Assembly: GCA_944385425.1 (NCBI GenBank)
Contig: CALWXD010000073.1
Location: 1-35,339, forward strand
Length of the DNA: 35,339 bases
Direction: 5' to 3'
Source: an uncultured Oscillospiraceae bacterium
Lineage (GTDB): Bacteria; Bacillota; Clostridia; Oscillospirales; Oscillospiraceae
Part shown: positions 29,905 to 35,339 of the stretch, piece by piece
How positions within the stretch are numbered: the first letter of the stretch is position 1
Layout: each line of letters starts with the position of its first letter
Translations under genes and position numbers: made by a program
Notes under the pieces: generated by a model
The model's database searches: none
What the model was told of the DNA's origin: nothing
What the model saw: only the letters and a program-made list of their open reading frames with translations

Positions 29905-29937
29905 GGCCCCGGCCATTGCATTGCAATGGCCGGGGCC
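29905..29937. repeat. Perfect 16-bp inverted repeat beside attR
   Basis: GGCCCCGGCCATTGCA and its exact complement are separated by one base. There is no T tract, so it is not a standard terminator; it may be a protein-binding site or cruciform near the attachment site. Confidence 0.7.
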
Positions 29938-29948
29938 GTAAAGGTCAA

Positions 29949-30004
29949 AGACTGTAAATCTGTTGTCGACGACTTCGGTGGTTCGAATCCACCCGCTCCC
30001 ACCA
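29949..30004 (+). other. attR: attR: 3' portion of tRNA-Tyr
   Basis: From AGACTGTAAATCTG (anticodon loop with GTA) the sequence reads as the 3' part of a class II tRNA-Tyr: long variable arm, T arm GGTGG-TTCGAAT-CCACC, acceptor strand CGCTCCC and CCA end. No matching 5' half (GGGAGCG) is upstream; phage DNA is there instead. The tRNA gene was therefore split by integration, and an intact copy completed by phage sequence should lie at the other prophage end, outside this window. It marks the phage-host border. Confidence 0.9.
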
Positions 30005-30045
30005 AGTCGGAGCAAGCTTTGTATCGCTTGCTCCGACTTATTTTA
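30004..30045 (+). terminator. Host terminator downstream of tRNA-Tyr
   Basis: AAGTCGGAGCAAGC (30004-30017) pairs perfectly over 14 bases with GCTTGCTCCGACTT (30026-30039), followed by ATTTTAT. It begins at the last base of the tRNA CCA and is the first clearly host element. Confidence 0.88.
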
Positions 30046-30147
30046 TAAGTCAGAGCGCGCTCACGCCGCTGCTCCTCCTTTCCAAACCGCAACCGCTTTG
30101 CTGGGCTCGCGGTTGGCAGACCGCCTTTAACCGCCCCGTCCAAAGAA

Positions 30148-30178
30148 AACGGTGACCCCGAGAGGGGTTGCCGTTTTT
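30148..30178 (+). terminator. Terminator-like hairpin in host intergenic region
   Basis: AACGG ... CCCC-GAGA-GGGG ... CCGTT followed by TTTTT, with wobble pairs in the middle. It could be a second terminator for the tRNA transcript. Confidence 0.65.
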
Positions 30179-30515
30179 CGTTTTGTCTGCGGGGAAACAG
30201 GCGCAGCCTCCGGGGGAGTGGAGGCCCCGGCGGCGGGCCTGTCCCGTTCCCTTGCCGGGGCTGGAGCAGGGCAGCCTACCCCTAGTGATAACAGAAAAAC
30301 TGAGACATCAAGGCAGGAATTCCCCACGCCGTCAGCCATCGCCGCCTTGGGCAGCGCAGTCAGCCCGGCCTGGTATCCGCCGGAGGACCATCCCAGCCTG
30401 GGGCGGAAGGCTGACGACTCCAATCATCGCAAACCGAAAGGGCTGGCGTTCAAGGGGAAAGCGGCGGGACCTATGGGAAATAGGCGGACGGGAAAAAGCA
30501 ACGACCTCCAAATTA

Positions 30516-30527
30516 GAACATTTGTTC
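30516..30527. promoter_or_regulatory. LexA (SOS) box candidate
   Basis: GAACATTTGTTC matches GAAC-N4-GTTC exactly. It lies 58 bases before the -35 of the XRE/S24 gene, not overlapping it, so what it regulates is not obvious. Confidence 0.5.
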
Positions 30528-30584
30528 CGTAATAGAACATATCACAGAAAAGCTGAGATGTCAAGAGGGGATCCAGAAAAACTG

Positions 30585-30613
30585 TTGACTATTTTTCTTT
30601 TTCCAGGTATCCT
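30585..30613 (+). promoter_or_regulatory. Promoter of the host XRE/S24 gene
   Basis: TTGACT (30585-30590), 17 bases, TATCCT (30608-30613). GGATCCAGAAAAA at 30569-30581 and the inverted similar TTTTTCCAGGTATCC at 30598-30612 flank the -35, plausible operator half-sites for self-repression. Confidence 0.72.
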
Positions 30614-30649
30614 GTAGGAAAGAAAAGGATTTCCGGAGGAGGGGCGGAT

Positions 30650-31402
30650 ATGAGCGTAGGGCAGCGGCTGCGGCAGCGGCGGGAGGAGCTGGGCATGAGC
30701 CGGCAGGAGCTGGCGCGGCTGCTGGGCGTCAGCGTTTCCGCCATCGGCAACTATGAGACGGGGCAGAACTATGTGCGGGAGGATATCCTGGTGCGGCTGT
30801 TCCATGTGCTCCAGGTGGACCCCAATTACCTCTACCAGGACGCCTACCAGCCCGCCGGCTTCCACTGCAGCGCCGCGGAGACGGACCTAATCAAGCAGTA
30901 CCGGGAGCTGTCGGCCACCGGGCAGCAGACGCTGCGCTCCCTGCTGCAGGGAATGCTGGCCTGCCAGCGGGAGGCGGAGGAGCTGGGCGCCCCGGCGGCG
31001 GCAAGGGAGATCCCCCTCTACCGCAGCCCAGCGGCAGCGGGGTACGCCGCCCCGGTTTTCGGGGAGGACTACAGCCTGATCCCGGTCACCGGCGAGGTGC
31101 CCCAGGGGGCGGACTTCGCCGTGGGGATCCAGGGGGACTCCATGGAGCCCTATATCCACGACGGCGGCCGGGTCTATGTCAGCCTGGACCCGCTGCAAAA
31201 CGGGGACGTGGGCATCTTCTGCGTGGACGGGGAGATGCTCTGCAAGCAGTACTACAAGGACCCCTTGGGGATGATCTACCTCTTCTCCCTCAACCGCCGG
31301 CGGGCGGATGCCGACGTGCTGCTGCCCAGGGACAGCGGGCGGAGCATGGTGTGCTTTGGCCGGGTGATCCTGCCCAGGCGGCCCGCGCTGCCGGCCCTGT
31401 AA
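30650..31402 (+). CDS. Host XRE-family regulator with S24 peptidase domain
   Basis: A 250-residue LexA/CI-like regulator. Residues ~5-60 are an XRE domain (SRQELARLLGVSVSAIGNYE). The S24 domain starts near 118: cleavage site Ala130-Gly131 (AAAGY), Ser164 (QGDSM) and Lys199 (CKQY). Start is an ATG after GGAGGAGGGG. It is on the host side of attR and has uniform high G+C content, so it looks chromosomal, although an older phage origin is possible. Its C-terminal half matches the phage CI (about 58 % identity over ~127 residues by my hand alignment), while the DNA-binding halves are unrelated. Targets are unknown. Confidence 0.9.
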   Translation: MSVGQRLRQRREELGMSRQELARLLGVSVSAIGNYETGQNYVREDILVRLFHVLQVDPNYLYQDAYQPAGFHCSAAETDLIKQYRELSATGQQTLRSLLQGMLACQREAEELGAPAAAREIPLYRSPAAAGYAAPVFGEDYSLIPVTGEVPQGADFAVGIQGDSMEPYIHDGGRVYVSLDPLQNGDVGIFCVDGEMLCKQYYKDPLGMIYLFSLNRRRADADVLLPRDSGRSMVCFGRVILPRRPALPAL

Positions 31403-31472
31403 GGGGCGGCTGAGGGAGGAGAAACCGCCGGCGCGCCCCGGAGACTGGGGCGGCGCCGGGGAGGGAGGCAGT

Positions 31473-33128
31473 ATGGAGCGCGTGAAACAAAACCCGGCGT
31501 TCTGGCTGGTCCTGGCGGCAGGGGTGCTCTGCGCGGGGATCCTGCTGGCCCAGCGGGTGGCCGTGGAGCAGGGGGACCGGCATGTGGCCGCCGGGATCGC
31601 CTGGGCGGATGTGACGCTGCTGGCGGAGGCCAGCGGGGAGAAGGAGGAGGCCTGGCTGGAGCTGCTGGGCGGCGCGGGGGTGGAGTATCTGCTCCTCACC
31701 GCCTGGGAGGCGGAGGAGGCGGTTTTGTCCCGCTGTGACGCGGCGGAGATGGAGCCGGTGTGGCTGGGGGATCCGGCGGACTTTCCCGAGACGCCGGCGG
31801 CCATGGTGATCCCGCTGGAGGCGGACCTCTCCGGCCGCGGCGGCGGCGAGCAGGCCCTGGCCTTGGTGGAAAACGACAGCCGCACCGGCGTGGTGCTGCC
31901 GGCGGCCATGGCGGCCGGCGGCGCGGCGGCGGTGCGGGAGGCTGGATGGCGGCCGGTGAAGACCCTGGTGCTCTATGACGACTACCGCAGCCGCTGGACC
32001 GGGGAGGACGGGGGCAGCGAGATCGAGGCCCTGCTCTTCCGGGCGGTGACGGACCGCTCCCAGCGCTTTTTGTGGCTGCGCCCCTTCCTGGACGGGGAGG
32101 GCGGCCTGGTGGCGGAGGGCGCGGCCTATGTGGAGGTGCTCCAGACCCTGGAGCGGCGGCTGGAGAGCCGGGGCTACCAGTTTGGCGAGGGGTTCAGCAG
32201 CCGGCTGACCCAGGCGCCCTCCCGCTGGCTGCTGGGGGGCGCGGCGCTGAGCGTGGTGGCCCTGGCGGTGCTGCTGCTGGCGCTGGTGTTTGAGGGGCTG
32301 ACGAGGCGGTGGTGCACCTGGCTGCTCCTGCTGGGGGCGGCGGGCTGCCTTCTTATGTGCCTGGTGCTGCCCCTGGCCCTGTTCCAGAAGCTGGCGGCCC
32401 TGGGCTGCGCGGTGACGGTGCCCAGCATCAGCGCGGCGGCCCTGGCCCGGCACAGCAGGGGCCTGGCGAAGTACACCCTGTCCTCCGCCGTGGCCTATCC
32501 CCTATGGATGCTGGGCATCGTGGGGGGCAGCGCCGGCGGCGGCCTGCTGGTGGGGGCCCTGCTGGCCACGGAGGACTATCTGCTGGAATTTTCCGTATTC
32601 TCCGGCGTCAAGGTGGCGGAGCTGGCGCCCCTGGTGGTGCTGGCGGCGCTGCTGGCGGTGTCTATACGCCGGTACCCCCTGCCCAAAGCCGCGGCCGGCC
32701 GGTCCGGCGGGCGGTGGCTGCTGGCCCTGGGGGCGGCGGCCGCGGCGGCCATCCTGGCGCTTTTGGTGCTGCGCTCCGGCGACGGGCTGGTGGAGGCACC
32801 GGCGTGGGAGCGGGCGGCCCGGGACTGGCTGGAGCGCGCCCTCTACGCCAGACCCAGGACCAAGGAGTTTGCCGGGGCCTGGCCGGCCCTGGCGGCCTTC
32901 CTGTGGGCGGGAAAGCGGCGGCTGCGGCTGTTGCAGCTACCCTTCGCCCTGCTGGCGGCGGTGGGGTCGGTGTCGGTGGTGAACACCTTCTGCCACATCT
33001 ATACCCCGGTGGAGATCTCCCTGGCCCGGGTGCTGCTGGGCTTTGCCGCGGGCATGGTGCTGGGCTATGTGGTTTTGCTGGTCCTGTTTTTGGCGGAGCG
33101 GCTGGTCCGCCGCGGGAGGGAGCGGTAG
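31473..33128 (+). CDS. DUF5693-family multi-pass membrane protein
   Basis: A 551-residue protein. After an N-terminal membrane anchor (PAFWLVLAAGVLCAGILLAQ) comes an extracytoplasmic region of ~240 residues, then several transmembrane helices from ~250 to the end (for example LLGGAALSVVALAVLLLALV, LLALGAAAAAAILALLVL and VLLGFAAGMVLGYVVLLVLF). The segment ALYARPRTKEF near residue 455 is the family hallmark I recognise. DUF5693 proteins occur in clostridia, often close to cell-surface polysaccharide genes, but their function is not established. The ATG follows GGGAGGGAGGCAGT. Ends in a bidirectional terminator shared with tmRNA. Confidence 0.82.
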   Translation: MERVKQNPAFWLVLAAGVLCAGILLAQRVAVEQGDRHVAAGIAWADVTLLAEASGEKEEAWLELLGGAGVEYLLLTAWEAEEAVLSRCDAAEMEPVWLGDPADFPETPAAMVIPLEADLSGRGGGEQALALVENDSRTGVVLPAAMAAGGAAAVREAGWRPVKTLVLYDDYRSRWTGEDGGSEIEALLFRAVTDRSQRFLWLRPFLDGEGGLVAEGAAYVEVLQTLERRLESRGYQFGEGFSSRLTQAPSRWLLGGAALSVVALAVLLLALVFEGLTRRWCTWLLLLGAAGCLLMCLVLPLALFQKLAALGCAVTVPSISAAALARHSRGLAKYTLSSAVAYPLWMLGIVGGSAGGGLLVGALLATEDYLLEFSVFSGVKVAELAPLVVLAALLAVSIRRYPLPKAAAGRSGGRWLLALGAAAAAAILALLVLRSGDGLVEAPAWERAARDWLERALYARPRTKEFAGAWPALAAFLWAGKRRLRLLQLPFALLAAVGSVSVVNTFCHIYTPVEISLARVLLGFAAGMVLGYVVLLVLFLAERLVRRGRER

Positions 33129-33300
33129 CGGGAATGGCTGTTTCCGCGGCGGTTCCGGCGCGGTTCTCTCTGTTTCCGGGGGAATTTAGCGGGGGGCAGA
33201 GGGAAGAGAGAAATCCGCTTTGCGCGGTGAAGGGACGCTGGAGCCGTCTCCTACAGGGCGGTTCCACTTTGACGGAGCAAAAGCGGCTTTATACCAAAAG

Positions 33301-33341
33301 AGAGCCAGGCGAACCGCAAGGGGTTCGCCTGGCTCTTTTTT
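33301..33341. terminator. Bidirectional terminator between DUF5693 gene and tmRNA
   Basis: AGAGCCAGGCGAACC (33301-33315) pairs perfectly with GGTTCGCCTGGCTCT (33322-33336). T6 follows on the plus strand and CTTTT on the minus strand, so it serves both the DUF5693 transcript and ssrA. Confidence 0.93.
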
Positions 33342-33707
33342 GGTGGAGGTGAGGGGAGTCGAACCCCTGTCCGAAAACCATTCCGCGGGACTTTCTCCGG
33401 GCGCAGACGGTTCTTTTGGGCGGCGCTACCGCCCTGTTCCCCTCCCGGCAGGCCAACCGCCATGCCTGCCGGTTAGGTGAGAGTCATAATGCGTGGGCGA
33501 GTCAACTCTTTCCCGCCGCACGGACGCCACATCAACGACGCCTTAGCCGGCCTGTGGCCTCTCCGGCTGAAGACGGCCGCCTTTAGTTAGGCAGCGAGAG
33601 CAACAGTCTTGTTGTTCTTTAATTTATAAGTTGCCCATTTTAAGGATGTTAGGCGCATCCGCCCGCTTATCCCGTTTCCTCGTCCCCGTCGAAACCGGTA
33701 CACCCCC
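33341..33707 (-). ncRNA. ssrA: Transfer-messenger RNA (tmRNA)
   Basis: The 5' end GGGGGTGTACCGGTTTCGACG and the 3' end with T loop GGGTTCGA... and CACCTCCACCA pair as a tRNA-Ala-like acceptor (GGGGGUG with CACCUCC, one G-U). Inside, an open frame on the minus strand encodes a candidate tag read as ATYKLKNNKTVALAA before TAA (about 33,650-33,600); the -LAA end is the usual degradation signal. Length 367 nt is typical of one-piece tmRNA. With SmpB encoded ~1 kb upstream on the same strand it rescues stalled ribosomes. Confidence 0.95.
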
Positions 33708-33725
33708 ATATAGCGGCGGGCTGCC

Positions 33726-33754
33726 ATTGTACCACAGCCCGCCGGGGAAAACAA
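33726..33754 (-). promoter_or_regulatory. tmRNA promoter
   Basis: On the minus strand TTGTTT (complement 33749-33754), 17 bases, TACAAT (complement 33726-33731). The -10 lies in the loop of a perfect 9-bp inverted repeat GGCGGGCTG/CAGCCCGCC (33715-33743). Confidence 0.72.
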
Positions 33755-33765
33755 GGGGAAACGCC

Positions 33766-34287
33766 CTACTTCTTTTCCGGCTCCGGGTAGTCCTCGCCCT
33801 GGGTGTCCACCCGGATGGAGCGGATGACCACAGGGGTGCGGGGCTTATCCCGCATGTCGGTGGGCACCTCGCTAATGGCGATGGCGGCCTCCACATTGCC
33901 GGTGATCCTGCCGAAGGCGGCGTACTGCCCGTCCAGGTGGGGCGCATCGTCCACCATGATGAAAAACTGGCTGCCGGCGCTGTCCGGGTGCATGGCCCGG
34001 GCCATGGAGAGGACGCCGGTGGTGTGGAGGATGTCGTTTTTCTCAAAACCGTTGCCCTTGAACTCGCCCCGGATGGCGTACCCCGGGCCGCCCATGCCGG
34101 TGCCGCTGGGGCAGCCGCCCTGGATCATGAAACCGGGGATCACCCGGTGGAAGATCAGCCCGTCATAAAAGCCGGTGTTGGCCAGGGAGATGAAGTTGTT
34201 CACCGTGTTGGGGGCCTTCTCCGGGTACAGCTCCCCGGTCATCACCTGGCCGTTTTCCATCTCAATTGTCACAATGGGGTTGCTCAT
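33766..34287 (-). CDS. Peptidyl-prolyl cis-trans isomerase, cyclophilin type
   Basis: A compact 173-residue cyclophilin without signal peptide, so cytoplasmic. Active-site features are present: FHRVIPGFMIQGG (residues ~46-58, with the catalytic Arg), MARAMHPDSAGSQFFIM (the Ser-Gln-Phe-Phe region) and a GRITGNVEAAIAI end segment. A short glycine-rich loop (PSGTGMGGPGYAI) is normal for bacterial forms. The ATG follows AAGGAGAGACGGCT. It lies between smpB and ssrA on the same strand, a common chromosomal neighbourhood of protein-quality genes. Confidence 0.95.
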   Translation of the reverse strand: MSNPIVTIEMENGQVMTGELYPEKAPNTVNNFISLANTGFYDGLIFHRVIPGFMIQGGCPSGTGMGGPGYAIRGEFKGNGFEKNDILHTTGVLSMARAMHPDSAGSQFFIMVDDAPHLDGQYAAFGRITGNVEAAIAISEVPTDMRDKPRTPVVIRSIRVDTQGEDYPEPEKK

Positions 34288-34312
34288 AGCCGTCTCTCCT
34301 TTTCCTGTCTCC

Positions 34313-34771
34313 TTACCGGGCCTTCATGGCCCGGGCGATGTCCCGCTTGGCGTCCCGCTGGGCGATGGCCTGGCGCTTGTCGTAGTTTTTCTTGCCCTTG
34401 CACACGCCCACCTCGATCTTCACCCTGGCATTTTTGAAATAGACGCTGAGGGGGACCAGGGCGTAGCCATCCTGCTGGGCCAGGGCCTGGAGCTTTTGGA
34501 TCTCCCGCTTGTGCATCAGAAGGCGGCGGGGCCGCACCGGGTCCTTATTGAAGATGTTCCCGTACTCGTAGGGGGAGATGTGCATGCCGTGGAGGTAGAG
34601 CTCGCCGTTTTTGGCGATACAGTAGGCGTCCTTTAGGTTCAAGGCGCCCTTGCGGATGGACTTGACCTCTGTGCCGAACAGCTCGATGCCCGCCTCATAC
34701 CGGTCCTCCACGAAGTAGTCGTGGTAGGCCTTGCGGTTTTGCGCCGCGATCTTGACGCCGGACTTCTCCAT
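34313..34771 (-). CDS. smpB: SsrA-binding protein
   Basis: The ATG after GGAGGGATTCC gives 152 residues; an upstream Met extension is less likely. Family landmarks: KIAAQNRKAYHDYFVEDRYE, AGIELFGTEVKSIRKGALNL, a GELYLHGMHISPYEYGN strand, and the basic RRLLMHKREIQKL and C-terminal KRDIARAMKAR tail that enters the mRNA channel. SmpB binds tmRNA and delivers it to stalled ribosomes; ssrA lies just beyond the cyclophilin gene. Confidence 0.98.
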   Translation of the reverse strand: MEKSGVKIAAQNRKAYHDYFVEDRYEAGIELFGTEVKSIRKGALNLKDAYCIAKNGELYLHGMHISPYEYGNIFNKDPVRPRRLLMHKREIQKLQALAQQDGYALVPLSVYFKNARVKIEVGVCKGKKNYDKRQAIAQRDAKRDIARAMKAR

Positions 34772-34807
34772 GGAATCCCTCCCCTCCAGCAACTATACCG
34801 GAGATAT

Positions 34808-34836
34808 AGTATAGCATATCCGGCGGCCTATGGCAA
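34808..34836 (-). promoter_or_regulatory. smpB promoter
   Basis: On the minus strand TTGCCA (complement 34831-34836), 17 bases, TATACT (complement 34808-34813), placed ~37 bases before the smpB start. Confidence 0.72.
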
Positions 34837-34957
34837 GTAAACATTTTCCGCCTTCCTTTTCAAGGAAAGTAGTGATTTCAAGGGGAATTGAAAAATCCCG
34901 CCAATTTGACGAAAAACCCGACGGCTTATGAAAAGGCCTCTCTGCCCGCAGGCATGG

Positions 34958-34989
34958 AAAAAGGGCAGCCAATTTTTTCGGCTGCCCTT
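34958..34989 (-). terminator. Terminator of the gene at the right edge
   Basis: AAGGGCAGCC/GGCTGCCCTT stem (34961-34970 with 34980-34989), with TTTTT on the minus strand after it. It ends transcription 18 bases past the stop of the right-edge gene. Confidence 0.85.
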
Positions 34990-35006
34990 ATGTGGGTTAA
35001 ACAAAA

Positions 35007-35339
35007 TTATTTTTCCGCGTCTGAATCAATCGTTTCCACACCGTCATTTGTATATAGGTCGGCAGGAATTGAATTAACGGCAAGCTGTTCCTCAGGCGGT
35101 AACGAATGATACCATTCAAGCCATTCAAGCGTTTCTTTGCTCAAGTCAGCTTTGTTGAATAACTGTCCATCAAATTCAACGGTTTCATTAGAATCTATAT
35201 CCTTAGAAATAGTGGTCAATGACTTTAATAAATCTTCGCCTGTAACACCTAACTGAGCATTATCACTTGCAAATGGAATCCGCAACAAATATTCTCCGTC
35301 TACTTCATAAACATATACGTAAATACCAGAACCGATGTC
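35007..35339 (-). CDS. Unrecognised AT-rich protein, C-terminal part
   Basis: The frame is open to the window edge, so only the C-terminal ~110 residues are visible, starting DIGSGIYVYVYEVDGEYLLR and ending in an acidic tail. A beta segment with YVYVYEVDGEYLLRIPF leads to a charged helical region (LSKETLEWLEWYHSLPPEEQ, LAVNSIPADLY). The 'EWYHSLPPEEQLAVNSIP' style resembles the end of small secreted or membrane-anchored clostridial proteins, but I cannot name the family. Its G+C content is far lower than the rest of the host segment, suggesting recent acquisition. Confidence 0.7.
   Translation of the reverse strand, partial: DIGSGIYVYVYEVDGEYLLRIPFASDNAQLGVTGEDLLKSLTTISKDIDSNETVEFDGQLFNKADLSKETLEWLEWYHSLPPEEQLAVNSIPADLYTNDGVETIDSDAEK

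Larger units (their letters stand above)
30046..30584. other. Intergenic host region with hairpins and an SOS-box-like site
   Basis: No convincing gene. A weak hairpin AACCGC/GCGGTT (30091-30114) has a loop very like the moron terminator loop. A hairpin with CCCC-GAGA-GGGG core, AACGG/CCGTT base and TTTTT follows (30148-30178) and resembles a terminator. GAACATTTGTTC at 30516-30527 fits the Firmicutes LexA consensus GAAC-N4-GTTC. A 126-residue plus-strand frame (30152-30532) starts inside the terminator hairpin and has no coding character. Confidence 0.6.

Noticed and set aside
29949..30004. A complete functional tRNA gene at attR
   Set aside because: The 5' acceptor strand, D arm and 5' side of the anticodon stem are missing or do not pair.
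30001..30012. Fourth copy of the 17-bp palindrome at the tRNA end (CCAAGTCGGA)
   Set aside because: Only ten central bases match and the arms differ; it is part of the tRNA terminator stem.
30152..30532. 126-codon plus-strand frame and a 98-codon minus-strand frame in the gap after attR
   Set aside because: The plus frame begins inside a terminator hairpin; no ribosome site, low-complexity Ala/Gly/Arg content.
1..35339. CRISPR array or insertion sequence
   Set aside because: No regularly spaced repeats with unique spacers and no transposase gene or terminal repeats were seen.

Overview
The window is the right-hand ~30 kb of a temperate siphovirus-like prophage (about 1-30,004) joined to ~5.3 kb of host chromosome (about 30,005-35,339). 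The high G+C content, the Firmicutes-type Shine-Dalgarno sequences, frequent GTG/TTG starts, a DUF5693 membrane protein and the smpB/ssrA neighbourhood suggest a GC-rich gut clostridium of the Oscillospiraceae (Flavonifractor/Lawsonibacter-like). This assignment is inference from style, not a search. The prophage's left end, including lysis genes, tail tip and attL, lies outside the window.

Layout, reading leftward (minus strand) from the switch at ~26,670. First comes a Cro-like repressor and two tiny paralogous membrane proteins. Next is a replication block: HTH protein, DnaD-like initiator with internal iterons, and DnaB/Twinkle-like helicase. Then come a ParA/ParB partition pair and a string of short overlapping accessory genes, one of them frameshifted. 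An HUH-type endonuclease and a Cys-rich KTR-like protein close the early operon at a terminator near 16,900. The late block follows: HNH nuclease, DNA methyltransferase, TerS, TerL, small membrane protein, portal, HK97-type protease, capsid, head-tail connector, head closure (broken by an amber codon), tail terminator, major tail protein, chaperone, a displaced gp10-like neck gene, tape measure, distal tail protein, gp37-like tail protein and the start of a fibre-like protein. A plus-strand moron (DUF2442-like plus HTH) with its own promoter and terminator interrupts the head genes.

Reading rightward (plus strand) from the switch: a mosaic S24-type CI repressor, a lipoprotein, a coiled-coil protein and a tyrosine integrase. 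The integrase abuts attR, the 3' part of a tRNA-Tyr gene. The host side carries an XRE/S24 repressor whose peptidase half closely resembles that of the phage repressor, a DUF5693 protein, tmRNA, a cyclophilin, SmpB, and the end of an AT-rich gene.

The most interesting observations are: three identical 17-bp palindromic sites (one inside parB) that look like centromeres for the phage ParAB; a predicted OOP-like small antisense RNA just ahead of the replication genes; a repressor assembled from an AT-rich DNA-binding half and a host-like autoproteolytic half; and two inactivating lesions suggesting the prophage is decaying. All functional calls come from reading the sequence; no database search was possible.
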